Assembly: GCA_022579005.1 (NCBI GenBank)
Contig: MU401456.1
Location: 150,607-214,606, forward strand
Source: Poronia punctata
Lineage: Eukaryota; Ascomycota; Sordariomycetes; Xylariales; Xylariaceae
Length of the DNA stretch: 64,000 bases
Reading direction: 5' to 3'
The notes under the pieces were generated by a model. The model was not told the DNA's origin. It ran no database searches and worked only from the letters and a program-made list of their open reading frames with translations. A program made the position numbers and the translations under genes. Below are positions 34,515 to 45,801 of the stretch, piece after piece. Each line of letters opens with the position of its first letter. The stretch's first letter is position 1.

Positions 34515-36072
34515 TTAGGCACAATGGGACCAGTAGGCGCCCGTCACCACACATTTGTAAGGCGCCTGACATTGAGCCGCGCCCGTGTAACCGATGCCAC
34601 CGCACTGATTATTTTCAACGTTAGCTGTCTCATTCTCCAGTCTAGCCATGCTTTTTGTCATGTATTGGGTTCAAGCTTTCTTACCTGCTGCCATTGAGCA
34701 ACGGTGGCTGCGGCCTTGGTACTGGTCGGTTTGGCCACGACAGTAGTTGTGGTCATTGTCGTGGTTTTCGTAGTCATCTGGGTTGTCGTGGACGTTGAGG
34801 CAGGCGATGCGGTGGCTTTCGGAGGACCTGAGGCGCCACAGGGTGACCCGGTATCCAGGATGGACCGGACCTGCTGCGCAAAGGTGCAGCCGTCGATTAT
34901 GTTGTTATCTGAGAAGCCGGCGGACCACATCACTGAACGGACAAGTTGGTTAGTTCATATTCTCGTGCCGATAGGGTTTTGAGTTAAAAGGGGACAGTAC
35001 TGATGCCGCCGAAGCGAGGATTGTTTTTGACACCACCGACAATCCGTGCGACCTGCGCGGGTGTCGCGTAGTAAGTCTCTCCCGATGGGGCTCCGTTGGC
35101 GCCTAAAGGAGAGGCCGGTAGGCCTATGAGGACTTTGGCGTCGGCGGATGGTGTTTTGCTCGTGTAGCTGAGCCATTGGTCGTAGTTGAAAGGCGCATTA
35201 CCGTTGATGGGGAGAGCACAGGGATACCTGTAGGGGGTATGAGTATTTTATTCATGTATCGTGGCATCCAAGAGGTCAAGAACGACTTACTGCATAGCTG
35301 GTTAGTTATTTCGGGATTATGAAAGGAAAACAAGGAAGAGACAAAATCAAAAGCAGAAACGTACCGTGTAATTGTTGTTGTTATAGAACTGTGGCCAGAG
35401 ATAATCAAACTTGGAGTTCTCAACCACGACGCCCATGTTCGGTTCCGGGATCGGGCATTGAGGAGCGCCGGTGATGTAATACTTGTTACCCGGATCGGAT
35501 TGGAAGTTTTGCCGTAGCGTGCTGATCATGTCGGCATAAAATTGATTACCGCGGTTTAGCTCCAAGTCGAAGTCGAAGCCGTTGACAAAGGTCGAGCCGA
35601 AAGGACGAGGCACGGATCTGCTGGTGCCCGAATTACCGTATGCTGCCCACAGGTTGTTGGCTATTGCCTTGGCCTCTTCCGACGAGCTTAGCGAGTAGGA
35701 ACCAACGGCACCACCTAAAGAGAGTATGATGGTTACGCCGTTGGATTGGCATCTCGCAATTGCGGATGCGAGAGCTTCGCAGTTCTGCGACTGGCCTGTG
35801 TTGCCGATCCAGCATGACTGACCGATTGTGCCGGACGCGATGGTGTTTCCATTTCCGAATTGGTATAAGAAAGCGAGTACAATAATGTCGATGCCGGCTT
35901 CAGGCGTGCAATAAGCAGAAAGATCGTTGTTTTCGATAGTACCGCCGCCATTTTGGCCCCAGTAAACAACATTCTTGAATGCTGAAGTGCGTGTGCTTCT
36001 AGAAGCGGTTGGGATGGAAGTAACAAGACCAGTCAGCAGGCCGAGGCAGGTGAGGGCGCGAGAGAGATGCAT
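34515..36072 (-). CDS. Secreted GH18 class III chitinase with C-terminal CBM1
   Basis: 427-aa secreted chitinase. Model exons (minus): 36072-35361, 35297-35291, 35227-35001, 34932-34685 and 34604-34515, totalling 1284 nt. A signal peptide (about residues 1-20) precedes the GH18 barrel: VVYWGQNGGG, LSLGG and the catalytic block NGFDFDLE (residues 164-171). Acid Glu171 and Asp167/Asp169 are kept, but the first signature Asp is Asn164. A Thr/Ser/Pro-rich linker of about 50 residues leads to a family 1 carbohydrate-binding module (WQQCGGIGYTG ... YWSHCA) that ends the protein. The junction after FYNNNNYT only keeps frame if a 7-nt microexon is used with a weak GTTTCT donor at 35360; the stronger GTACGT donor at 35364 breaks the frame. 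The domain call is firm and that junction is not. Confidence 0.85.
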
Positions 36073-37218
36073 TTTCGCAATTGGAGTGGAAATGTCAAAC
36101 TTCTTAAAAGAGCGTGGTCGAAAGTCCAAGGACAACGCGGTGGATCAAAAGCGTGTGAACTCGGAAACCTTTCTTTGCTGGAGACGACAGCGATGTACAG
36201 TTTATTATAGTCCAAGGCCTGCCCCGTATCATACCATTGGGAAGGAAGAAGAAATAATATTGAATTCGCAGCACATGGTAGTCTACCAGTAACCACGTTG
36301 TCCGGCGGGACCGTTTCCGGAATTTGTCGTTCCCGGGGACTAAAATACACTCTATCCCACAATGTAGACTCACCAACCTCACGATGACAGTGAATGGCCA
36401 ACACTTCATTAGGTCATTGTCAGCGAATGGGTCAAGAGACTTGAGTTGCGGCGTCACCAACGTGACTGGTTCGCACGTAAGAACTCATCATTGCCTTGCC
36501 AGCGAGGCCAGACCTGCCAACACTCGAGTATGGGATTCGCTGTTTGAAAGACAATGTCTCATTGTTAGGAGGGAACATTTTAGATATCATAGTAGGCCTA
36601 GACTGAATATATCACCAGGATATCCACGGAAGGAGCCGTCAAAATGTTATATGGAGAGGACCAATGACAATGCAGATCAAGGTCAGCTCCTGCCTTGTTG
36701 TCTGTCTACATTGTCACCGTTAGTCGTCTTGGCATCCCCTTGTACAGGTAAGTACCTATGTACAGTAGCAGTAGCATAATGTAGGTATCATCAAAATACT
36801 CATCGAATTGTCATGGTTCTGGACCAGACGCGCGTTTAAGTGTCGATACAGCATTTTGCTTGCCAATAGCACATGCATTCCTACCCCAACAATGCAAGAC
36901 CCAAGGTATGGGACCAAATCTCTGTGTGCATGGTTGAGACAAGCAAGGTATAGAGTTCTAAACGTAGCGGCTGCTGTCATTCACTTTGCCATGTGGTTTT
37001 ATTGGCAACATCTAGTACAATAACACTCAATCTGGTTTCAACCAACGCCCTAACCTAAGTCTTCATACCTAACAAGTACTGGCACTCTGGTACCTAATAT
37101 GGTATCCTGCTACCTAGTATACTATAGAGTTCATGACACCCGTAAACTCGTTGGCAGCGATATTCGAAATACTGAAAGGACAGGTACAAGATATATTCAT
37201 CCCTTGGGTACGTGATTA
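36073..37218. other. Intergenic region, no gene seen
   Basis: Upstream region of the CBM1 chitinase up to the MITE insertion. ORFs here have no recognisable features. Confidence 0.6.
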
Positions 37219-37226
37219 TAGATATG
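37219..37226. repeat. Left 8-bp target-site duplication (TAGATATG)
   Basis: TAGATATG abuts the left terminal repeat of the MITE and matches the right flank exactly. Confidence 0.88.
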
Positions 37227-37726
37227 CAGGGTTGTTAAATTAGTATGTAGTAATTGGTACTACATGTAGTATTACTACATGTAGTAACAGTGTAGTAACT
37301 AGATCTCATTACTACTGTAGTAATAGTATAGGCTATTACTATACTACAGTTTTTGTAGTAATATTGTAGTAATTTTTTTTGGTACTAAAATTACTACAGA
37401 ATTACTACACTTTATTTTTTTTAATTTTTTTTTTATTTTTTTTTATTTTTTTTAAAAAAATTTATTTATAAAGACAGTATAATATAAATGCGCACTGTAT
37501 AACACACTGTGCTATATAGTGCACATTTATTTTATACTGTTTTTATACTATAAAAATAGTATTTTTGTAGTAATTGTAGTAATACTACATACTACAGTAG
37601 TATTACTACATGTAGTATTAGTATAGGCATTTACTAACCTATGTAGTATTAGTATAGACTATTACTAACTACATGTAGTATTAGTATAGGCAATTACTAC
37701 ATTAGTATTACTAATTTACAACCCTG
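37227..37726. mobile_element. hAT-like MITE (non-autonomous DNA transposon), complete with TSD
   Basis: A 500-bp AT-rich element bounded by imperfect terminal inverted repeats. The left end reads CAGGGTTGTTAAATTAGTA. The right end, read on the opposite strand, is CAGGGTTGTAAATTAGTA, followed on both sides by GTAGTAATTG with a small indel. The ends begin with CAGGG, as in many hAT elements. The flanks are a perfect 8-bp duplication TAGATATG (37219-37226 and 37727-37734), the length made by hAT transposases. The interior holds palindromes (TACTACATGTAGTA), a poly-A/T core at about 37370-37460 and about three copies of a roughly 45-bp tandem unit at 37615-37705. There is no ORF, so movement would need a transposase supplied elsewhere. 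Confidence 0.88.
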
Positions 37727-37734
37727 TAGATATG
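37727..37734. repeat. Right 8-bp target-site duplication (TAGATATG)
   Basis: TAGATATG abuts the right terminal repeat of the MITE and matches the left flank exactly. Confidence 0.88.
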
Positions 37735-38850
37735 TCTCATACCTAATTCAAACACGGCGAGCTCCGGGGACTGAGAGAGAACAGGCGACCAGACCTTACT
37801 TCTAGAACAGCCAGGGCGTTCAACTTTGGGGTTGTAATGTGAGACCACTTTTGATATGGGATTCTTGCTGTAGTGATTGTCACGTGACAGACGGTAAATC
37901 TAAGAGAGACAGGAGGTGTTATAGATCGCTTAACAGAAAATGTAACTTCATTTCCGCTTGCAAGCAAGACATAAGTGGACTGCATGTACGAGTTATTAAG
38001 ACAAACGCCATATCGCTTACCTAAGGTAATGGGTGTTGCCCTTGGCCTAGATGGGTAGCCAGTTATAGATGTATTCATTACTTAATCTGTAAGTACAAAA
38101 GTATTGGGGCTCGCAAATCAGAGCCAGGTTTCTATCTACTTGCTCTTTTTACTGCCAGCGTATTACATGTACTCTAAGAGTGGAAAGGGCAACCCGACCA
38201 AGGACCGCCCACTGGCTTGAAGGGACATCAGAGCGTGCGTTTGCCTTACAGGGCCTTTTTTCTGTCACGAAAAGGAGGTGCTGCAATTATAAGAACATGA
38301 TACTATTGGTACCAATATATTTTTGCAACACCCTAGAGAAGTCGTTTGTATCTAACGGTTTTTGCCATGGTCCTTACTTTTACCGGTGGCATTATTGGAC
38401 TGGGCCACAGCAACTGCAAGTCTAGTTCTACAAACCAAACCGGTTGACATCAAGGCGTATTTATGTAGCTTGCCGCGTTTTCCAACTCGAGTATCCGTGT
38501 GCGACTGTGATGATTACATTGAGCTACATTGAAGACATGCCCATTCTGGGGATTGTTTCGTATTTGCCTTGTTCCTCACCTGTACTCAAGGCTTATAGGT
38601 TATTTCCATGCAACAAAGTAGGGTTGCATATCTGGCCGTGGCTCCACCAAATGATTTCCTTTTCTACAACCAACAACCAACAACCAACGAACCGAGCTTA
38701 CCAGTGTGACTGTATTCCGACCAATCGCGTGCGACAGCAAACGCTGGGGAAAGGTATAACAAGGACTAGTAGGATGGAAAACAAGGAGGGTACCCAGACA
38801 CAGACAGACAATCCCAACTTCAACTAACTATTGCAAAGTCCGACAACAAG
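37735..38850. other. Intergenic region, no gene seen
   Basis: 1.1 kb between the MITE and the Ifi-6-16-like gene; presumably the promoter of the latter. No supported coding sequence. Confidence 0.55.
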
Positions 38851-39674
38851 ATGGTAGCGCTGTATCGTCTCGCAAACCTACTTCTGCCTCTATCGGCCCT
38901 CTTCGTAAGTTCTCAATCCAAGCAGTGCGATGGCTAGCCATCAACTAGAACTGTCTTATTGACAAAAGATAAAAGAACAAGACCCAGGGCGCATCTGTAC
39001 AAGATGATTCCACCGGAGAGGAAGTTCATCGTCTGCATGAACCTCTCGACATGAAGCAGCACGTCGAAACAGTCATCGCAATCGCCAGCGACTTGTTGGA
39101 GAAAGCTGGCGTGGACAAGGATACCCAAGGCCAAATAGTTGAGACAATCCGGGTTGAAGTGGAGGCATGGACGGAACAAGTCAAAGAGGACTTCGAAAGA
39201 GACCCAATCAAGACAACGGCCATCGCTGCATTTAATGCAGCAATTTTCATAAACCCTGGAATAGTCTTCGGACCAGCCCTTAAAGTGATTGGCTTTGGAA
39301 AATACATTCGCGCGGGTGAGGGTGCTACCTAACATATCCTTTGTGTCAAAGCTGCAAGTACTGAACTATGTCTAGGTGCATTGGCAACAAAATGGCAGTC
39401 CAGAATCGGCCGCGTCAGGCCATCATCTCTCTTCTCGTTTCTTCAGAGCGCTGGTGCTGGCGGTCGCGCGGCCGGCGTTATGAATAACATAGCTCGTGGG
39501 GGCATGTTTGCACAGAAAGCGACACAGTGGTTTCAAGGTGGAAATAGGGATAGCGATGAAGACGGCCCGCGCGCGAAGCTACAGTGTGAGGAACAAGAAG
39601 GAAAGGATGTGAAATACGGTGAGAAAAGACAGCAGGATGACAAGTGCGATTTACAGGCTCAGCCTCATGTCTGA
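38851..39674 (+). CDS. Secreted Ifi-6-16 / ISG12 (PF06140)-like protein
   Basis: 226-aa protein from exons 38851-38904, 38988-39315 and 39376-39674. The total of 681 nt is 227 codons, with donors GTAAGT and GTGAGG. The first exon alone encodes a hydrophobic N terminus (MVALYRLANLLLPLSALF) that looks like a signal peptide. An amphipathic helical region follows (residues about 20-90). Then comes a small-residue-rich hydrophobic segment, about residues 95-175: NAAIFINPGIVFGPALKVIGFG, a basic step, then SLFSFLQSAGAGGRAAGVMN. The GFG ... AxxWQSxIG ... SLFSFLQSAGAGG order resembles the Ifi-6-16/ISG12 family, which in animals is mitochondrial or ER membrane-associated and interferon-induced. In fungi its role is unknown. 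The tail of about 50 residues is charged. Family call is from pattern recognition. Confidence 0.68.
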
Positions 39675-41215
39675 GGATCATAGCGCTATGACACCGGGTG
39701 CTGAGGCAAGAAGAATCGGCGGACTAGAGCTTCGGAAGGATGAGGTAAAGTAGGTACCTACTTAGGCAACAATACAGATGAACCATGCTTTCACACTAAC
39801 CCAGACCATTATGATTTGTGACCGCTCACGAGGCTAGTATGCTACAGACAGGAAGCGACAAGGGTTAGGTTAGGCATGGCATGATGATGATGGCCCTTCC
39901 TAGATTACATGATAGTCGGGCTACCCGTCATGTCAAAACTGGCATTCTTTCCTGTGTCTTGTATTTGTACTTTCTACAGCGGGAATTGTTAAGACCGATG
40001 ATTTGTATCAGGAGCTCTTTTCTCATCTAGGGCGTCCCCATAAATTGGTGCTTCTAGATCCAAGTTGTGAAACATGCTACCCATCCCCGTAGCACCTTCC
40101 CGGCCACTAGTTTCGTTCGTTGCTAGTTTATTCCCCAGGCAGTAACACCTCGCATCGATTGCGCTATCCCAAGACTCCGAGGCGATAATCGGGCTTGGAC
40201 CATCACAAGCCAAGGACGAGAACTGACAACCTACCTTCTAATGGTGTCGTGTTGTCGACGGCTTAATGAGGTGATTAATCGATGATACTGTCCAGGTGGA
40301 GGGATAGATCTACCTGCTTGATGCGAGGAATTAACCGAGTTAGACCCATTGATCGCTGTCCTTTCATCCCCTCTTTACTCTTTGCACGCCCGCGATGCTT
40401 CATAAGCAATAAACTCCGGAGTGGAGTAGTGTCCACTACGGCCTGAACCGCAATGATCCGCAACTCCATCGCCGTTCGCGATGTGGGGCCGTCTTTTGCT
40501 CTAAGCCCCGGTGTCTGTCAGGTCTGACGTTGAGCTCGGTAGCGCGCGGTACATCGAGTACGACACATGCGACGACGGCGCTAGACATAACGATATAGCT
40601 GCTGGGCTCTTGGACAGGTCCTCGAAGAATAAGGGGCTAAACGACTCTGTGGGCGAGTAAGGGTAACAAAGAGGTTGACAATTTACAGGAACGTTCTCGG
40701 CATAGCTACGAGTTTATCGATTTTATTAGCCTCAAGAAGCCATGGTATAAAGTCTCAGGCCCTTTGACCAAATCACTTTGACTCGCGACTACAACAACGA
40801 AACACAGCGCGCACAATGTAAAGTAGTTACGGAAACAGTCATGTCAAGGTCGACAATAGCAGGTCCACATTTACCCTTGGCGCCAATATCTCTTTGTGAA
40901 ATAGGTAGGCCAAAGATTCAATAAGCCTCCCGTCAATGGGGATGGGAATTTGGATGCATTGAAACAGACTGCATATTGATAATCTATTCCAGATATAATT
41001 AGAGTTGGTACTTGTTTATACGTAGTCGGACTTGTAACGTACTCGTATATCAAGTTGTTTCTCTCCTCAAAATCCATATCGTGATCCAAACCAAACAAAA
41101 CTCTAGGTTGTTCCCGTTCTGGCAGACACAATACATACGTTCTAACCAGATTTGTATAAACTTTGTCGATCAATTGAGTAAGCAAGTTTTCGTTAACACA
41201 GCCACAACAACAACA
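39675..41215. other. Intergenic region, no gene seen
   Basis: 1.5 kb between the Ifi-6-16-like gene and RCC1. A 104-codon minus-strand ORF at 40871-41185 overlaps the probable RCC1 leader and has no recognisable features. Confidence 0.55.
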
Positions 41216-43029
41216 ATGGCCAAACCAGACAAACCAGCCGCTGTCCCAACACGAAGAAGTTCGCGTATAAGAAGTAATATGGAGCGCGCTGCTGAACGTG
41301 CTACGGCGGAGGCTGCGGCCAAGGCTGAAGCTGCGCTTGCGGCCTCCAAAAACCCTCCGGCCAAGCCTGCCCCAAAAGTTAAAGCCAAGAGTGCCGCGAA
41401 TAAGCGGAAACGCGCACAGTCAGAAGCCGTACCCGCTGATGACGGCGCGCCCGCGAAAAAGGCAAAGACAAACCGGCGTCCGGCCAAAGCCCGCTCCGCC
41501 AAGCGTCCTGAACCAGAAGTTCCTGCTACTCCTCCACCTCCGCCACCTCCGCCACCTCCTCCGCCTCCTCCGCCTCCTCCTGTGGTCATCAACGCAGCAC
41601 CTGAACGAGTGCTAGATGTTCTCGTCTTTGGCAGTGGTGAGAACGGCGAGCTTGGCCTGGGCCCAAATCGGACCGAGGCTTTGCGCCCTGTCTTGAACCC
41701 CTATTTCGACGGTCGCAATGACTATGCGTTTCTCATCGTCGACTTTGCCTGCGGTGGCATGCACACCATTGCGCTGAGCTCGAAAAACCAGCTCGTCACC
41801 TGGGGTGTCAATGATAACAAGGCGCTTGGGAGAAACACGGACTGGGATGGTGGTATGCGCGATCTTGATGCTGATGCGTCCGAGTCAGACGAGCCAGAAT
41901 TAAATCCGCTCGAGTCCATCCCTAAGGAGGTCTCTGCGGCCCACTTCCCGCCCGACACCGTCTTCACACAGGTGGCTGCTGGGGATAGCTGCAGTTTCGT
42001 CCTCACGGATTCCGGTTTAGTGTACGGTTGGGGATCATTCCGTGTAAGTAACTATGTACCCCCCCCCCTGAACTCACGTTTTCAAAATTGCTAACTAACA
42101 ATTATAAATTCTAGGACTCTCAAGGGAACACCCGCTTCAGATACATATCAGGCCCAGACGGTAAAGCTGTAACTGTTGAAGCAAAAGAGACACCCGTTCT
42201 GATTCGAGGCCTACCGCCAATCACTCAAATCGTGTGCGGCGCCAACCACGCACTGGCCCTAGACACCAAAGGCAACATCTGGGCCTGGGGCTACAACGAG
42301 CAGAACCAATTCGGCCGGCGTTCCTTCGGCCGAAACAAGGACTCTTTCAAGCCGTCCGAGGTCCGGGTCTGCCGCGGCAAAGCCAAGTACATCGCATCAG
42401 GCTCCTACCACTCCTTCGCCGTCGACCGGGACGACAACGTGTGGGGCTGGGGAACGAATAATTTCGGCCAAGCAGGAGACCCCAAGACGGCTGGCGGCGA
42501 CTCGGCCTTCCTACCCGCTCCTGTGAAAATCCCCCACCTCTGCAAGAGACAAGTCACGGTTCTGGCCGGCGGTACCAAACACTCTGCCGCCGTGACGGCC
42601 GAGGGCGATTGTTTCGTCTGGGGACAAATGGATGCCGGCCAGCTCGGCGTCGTGTTCACTCCCGAACAAACCCAGGATGAAACCCTCATACGGTCGGACG
42701 AGAGGGGCAACCCCCGCATCTGTCTACGTCCTACCGCCGTGCCCGATATCGAAAAGGTGGTACACGTCGCTTGCGGCACCGAACATACCGTCTTCATCAA
42801 CGAGTCTGGGAAGGCGTACTCTTCCGGCTTCGGGTTCCAAGGTCAGCTTGGTTTGGGCTCCGAGGACGATGCTAATGTGGCGTCTCTCATCGGGGCTAGA
42901 TCCGTCCAGAACAGAATCCTTATCCGCGCTGGCGCGGGTGGGAACCGTTCGGTTGTGGCTAGTTTGCATAAGTGGAACTCGACTGAGCCTGAGCCTAAGC
43001 CCGAGCCCGAGCCTGAGCCCGAGACATAG
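41216..43029 (+). CDS. RCC1-type Ran guanine-nucleotide exchange factor
   Basis: 580-aa protein, exons 41216-42043 and 42115-43029 (GTAAGT donor, phase 0). It is the probable chromatin-bound exchange factor for Ran GTPase (Pim1/Srm1 type), driving nuclear transport and spindle assembly. The N-terminal 105 residues are Ala/Lys/Arg-rich with several basic clusters that should act as nuclear-localisation and chromatin-binding signals. Residues 106-122 are 17 consecutive prolines. A seven-bladed propeller follows, with repeated motifs such as VFGSGENGELGLGP, CGGMHTIALS, AAGDSCSFVL, CGANHALAL, WGWGTNNFGQAG, LAGGTKHSAAV and CGTEHTVFI. The C terminus is a Glu-Pro repeat (EPEPKPEPEPEPE). A long antisense ORF at 41170-41592 is only the poly-Gly shadow of the proline run. 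Confidence 0.93.
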
Positions 43030-45086
43030 TAGATGTTATGCGAGTATTAAAACGGATCCAAGATGACGATAGGGTTGATGAATTTTCGGTAGAGCTGTTA
43101 TCATTGTCATTGTAAAATGTTGGGAACTTGACGGCGTTTTTTTGTTTATTTCCGGTTGGTAGAAGGGGCATTGGGAGATGTGATTTTATATCGTTGTATA
43201 TAGGTAACCCAGACGGCGGGAAACGAAGCGTTCTGTGACTGGAGGTTGTGAATATGGCCTATATGTATAAAAGTATTGAATAGGGGGCGGGGGCCATCCC
43301 ACGGAATTTAGCCCTGATGGTGCTATATGTCTTCAGAAGTGCAAGTGTAGTCGACGAGCTTGGATATCTCAGATGACTTAGAGTCGTGCTACCTACTCAC
43401 CTAGGGCCACACGGGTTAAGGAACCATCTGCCCAAAAAATACTTGTGCCAATTTACAAGAAGCCGCGACTTCAGGGTAAGGTAAGACCGTTCCCCTTTGG
43501 TGCAATTTCCATCTCGTCCGATGCTTGAACCATCCTTTACAGCTACCTATCATACTGAAGATTGGCACGAATAAGTTACTTCCGGCGTAAGTTGCCCAAA
43601 CATAGGTAATCACCTAATTTGTGAGTGATTCTTTTCATTTCCCTCTGTAGGTAATGACTAAATAACCTAACTCATTAGGAATATCTTATTCTTTTGCAGC
43701 TAAAGACGACGACATCCGTATATTTGGGTCGCGCTATACGTTGGGATCGGTACTTGTCTGCTTGCCACATTGAATCAGTCGCATGTGTACGGGTTTCGGT
43801 CACGGCACTCCTCTACTTTACCTGCCTACCGCAAACTATGTGTATTTGACCCACACACTTTACGCCGAGCTGTTTACCGGTCCACATTTCAGAGTCGGGA
43901 ACTACCTACGCGTAGATGGGCCCGGCGTATAATAAAACGGGATGTGATATATGGTGTCGACCCAGTTGCAGGAGGCCCCCGGACCTCACCTGCCCGAGTA
44001 GGCGGCGATGATGAGATTGCGACCACTCGTTACACACATCTTATAATGCATGGATTCACTAAGACGCATTCTTAGATGTTGTTTGACTGTACGTAGAGGT
44101 GGTTTCCGGATACTTAGGCATCAACTTTCGTCAGGGGAAGTAGTCGCTTCGCTTCGTGGTTCTGTCATCAGGATTCTTCAAACGCGTTGGGGTAGGGCAG
44201 TACGTGTCTTGCCTTGCGATGGTCCATCGCCGATGGGGAAGCCGCATTTGGTAAAGTTGTTCATCAGGGGAAGAGGGGCCAAAGTCCGAACCGTTGACAC
44301 AATGACGATATTACGACCGCCGACGAGGGTCGCCTTAGGTATTATTCCGGGACCGAGCTAAGGTGGGAGGTGTATATGATCAACATATTCAATACCGTTG
44401 GTATTCATTTATTTTTAACTGTTGTATGGTTTTACAAGGTATCATAAATAAAGTCGCTGGATTTCGACGTCATTGATATAGGCAACACATTGAAGATGAT
44501 CAAAAGGATTAAAGAAATCAAGCTTGTTTCCATTGCAAGTGCGTTTCCTTTCCTTTTTGGCTGGCAGCTGCTAACTTTGGGATTAGAAGCGATTGCGTGA
44601 TGTTTTGTCGCATCCTCCTGAGCATGGATGATTGTTTAAGCCGCTCAAAACTTTATGCAGGGCGGGGCACACAGGGCGTGGCAATGCCGTAGCCCTATGG
44701 CGATCATGCACCCTCCTGGAAAGGGCATGTCTTCTTAGTGGTTGCTATTTTTGTATTTTATGGACCCTTGGTAACGATGCCGGTTCCGAACAGGCACTTG
44801 TAATGAGCGACACTGTCAGATTGCGATGACGTACCAGCGAATAGTGATGTGATAGAGGGCATGTTAACCTCCTGAATGGCTGTATCAAGAAACGTTGATC
44901 AAGTGTTTATACAATATAAATACTAGAGGTTCGTCGTCAAAATGTTGGATAGAAAAGCCTACACACAAACAACACACAAAACAACAACAGGCAAGCTCTT
45001 AGCAATATTACCATTGAACGCAACCAACCATCCCCAAACTACGCGGTACCTTATTACTTGACAAAAAAAAAACCCCCACAAACAAA
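43030..45086. other. Gene-poor intergenic region
   Basis: 2.1 kb between RCC1 and the cysteine-rich secreted protein gene. Two overlapping plus-strand ORFs of about 100 codons (43770-44361) have no domain or splice support and are not called. Confidence 0.55.
44915..44922 (+). promoter_or_regulatory. Possible TATA box of the cysteine-rich secreted protein gene
   Basis: TATAAATA lies about 165 bp before the start codon at 45087. Position and consensus are the only support. Confidence 0.35.
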
Positions 45087-45801
45087 ATGGCCCAATCAAT
45101 CTTCAAAGCCGCCCTTCTTAGCGCCGTCCTCGCCACAGTCACAGCTTCACCCACACCAGCAACCCACACATTCGCCAAGCGTTGGGAAGAGGGCAAGGAC
45201 TGTACCGCGGATGTCGTCAGCGACCACCCGGCAGGACTCTTCTTTGCCGTCGACAGCGAGGGTATCAATGCGTACTGTGACGACATCAACGACGACGTAA
45301 GCGCTGACAAGTAAGGTTTTTTTTTTTTTAAAAAAAATCCCAATCCAACAATCCAGCTGCAGGATAAAAAGAAAGAAAAAAAAAACTAACAACTCATCCA
45401 GCGGCTATACGTGCTATCAAACCAGCGAGAACGACGACGTGCTCGGCGACATGGTCAAGTGCCCCGGCGACCCAGCTCCCAAGAAGAACCCCGACGGAAG
45501 TGACGCCGCGGAAGTGGCCGGGGGCATCATTGGCGCTTGGTGCGCCGCCGGCGGCAGTCTCCCAACCCCGCTTGGTGAATTCGCCAGCATCGTCGGCTGT
45601 CTTCAGTACGGCTTCTACGAGGCGCACGGAGATCCGGCCAAGGAAGCCGAAACCGGCGCCAAGGGCGTCTGCAACACCATCTTTGCCGGCGCATGCACCT
45701 GGTTCTTCGATGTCGCTCCCGACATCTCCGAAAGCATGTGTGATCCCTGCGAAGATGATCCCGAGAGTATCGCGTGCACTTTCGGCGGCCCTAGTAAATA
45801 A
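45087..45801 (+). CDS. Small cysteine-rich secreted protein, function unknown
   Basis: 207-aa predicted secreted protein, exons 45087-45310 and 45402-45801 (GTAAGG donor, phase 2, 91-nt intron). A clear signal peptide (MAQSIFKAALLSAVLATVTAS) is followed by a short pro-segment ending in FAKR, a likely Kex2 processing site. The mature part has 11 cysteines, is acidic and rich in Gly and Ala, and includes a hydrophobic centre (AGGIIGAWCAAGG ... FASIVGC). The intron is bordered by T/A runs. I recognise no named family. Small size, processing signals and cysteines make it an effector-like or antimicrobial-like candidate, but that is inference from general properties only. The start follows a CAAA context typical of fungal initiation. 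Confidence 0.82.

Noticed and set aside
35124..35423. Minus-strand 99-codon ORF as a separate gene
   Set aside because: It is a shifted frame of the chitinase exons and the introns between them.
37370..37460. Poly-A/T core as a retrotransposon poly-A tail
   Set aside because: It lies in the middle of an element with terminal inverted repeats and 8-bp duplications, which fits a DNA transposon instead.
40871..41185. 104-codon minus-strand ORF upstream of RCC1
   Set aside because: Overlaps the probable RCC1 5' leader and shows no recognisable motif.
41170..41592. 140-codon minus-strand ORF rich in glycine
   Set aside because: It is the antisense reading of the RCC1 basic region and proline run.
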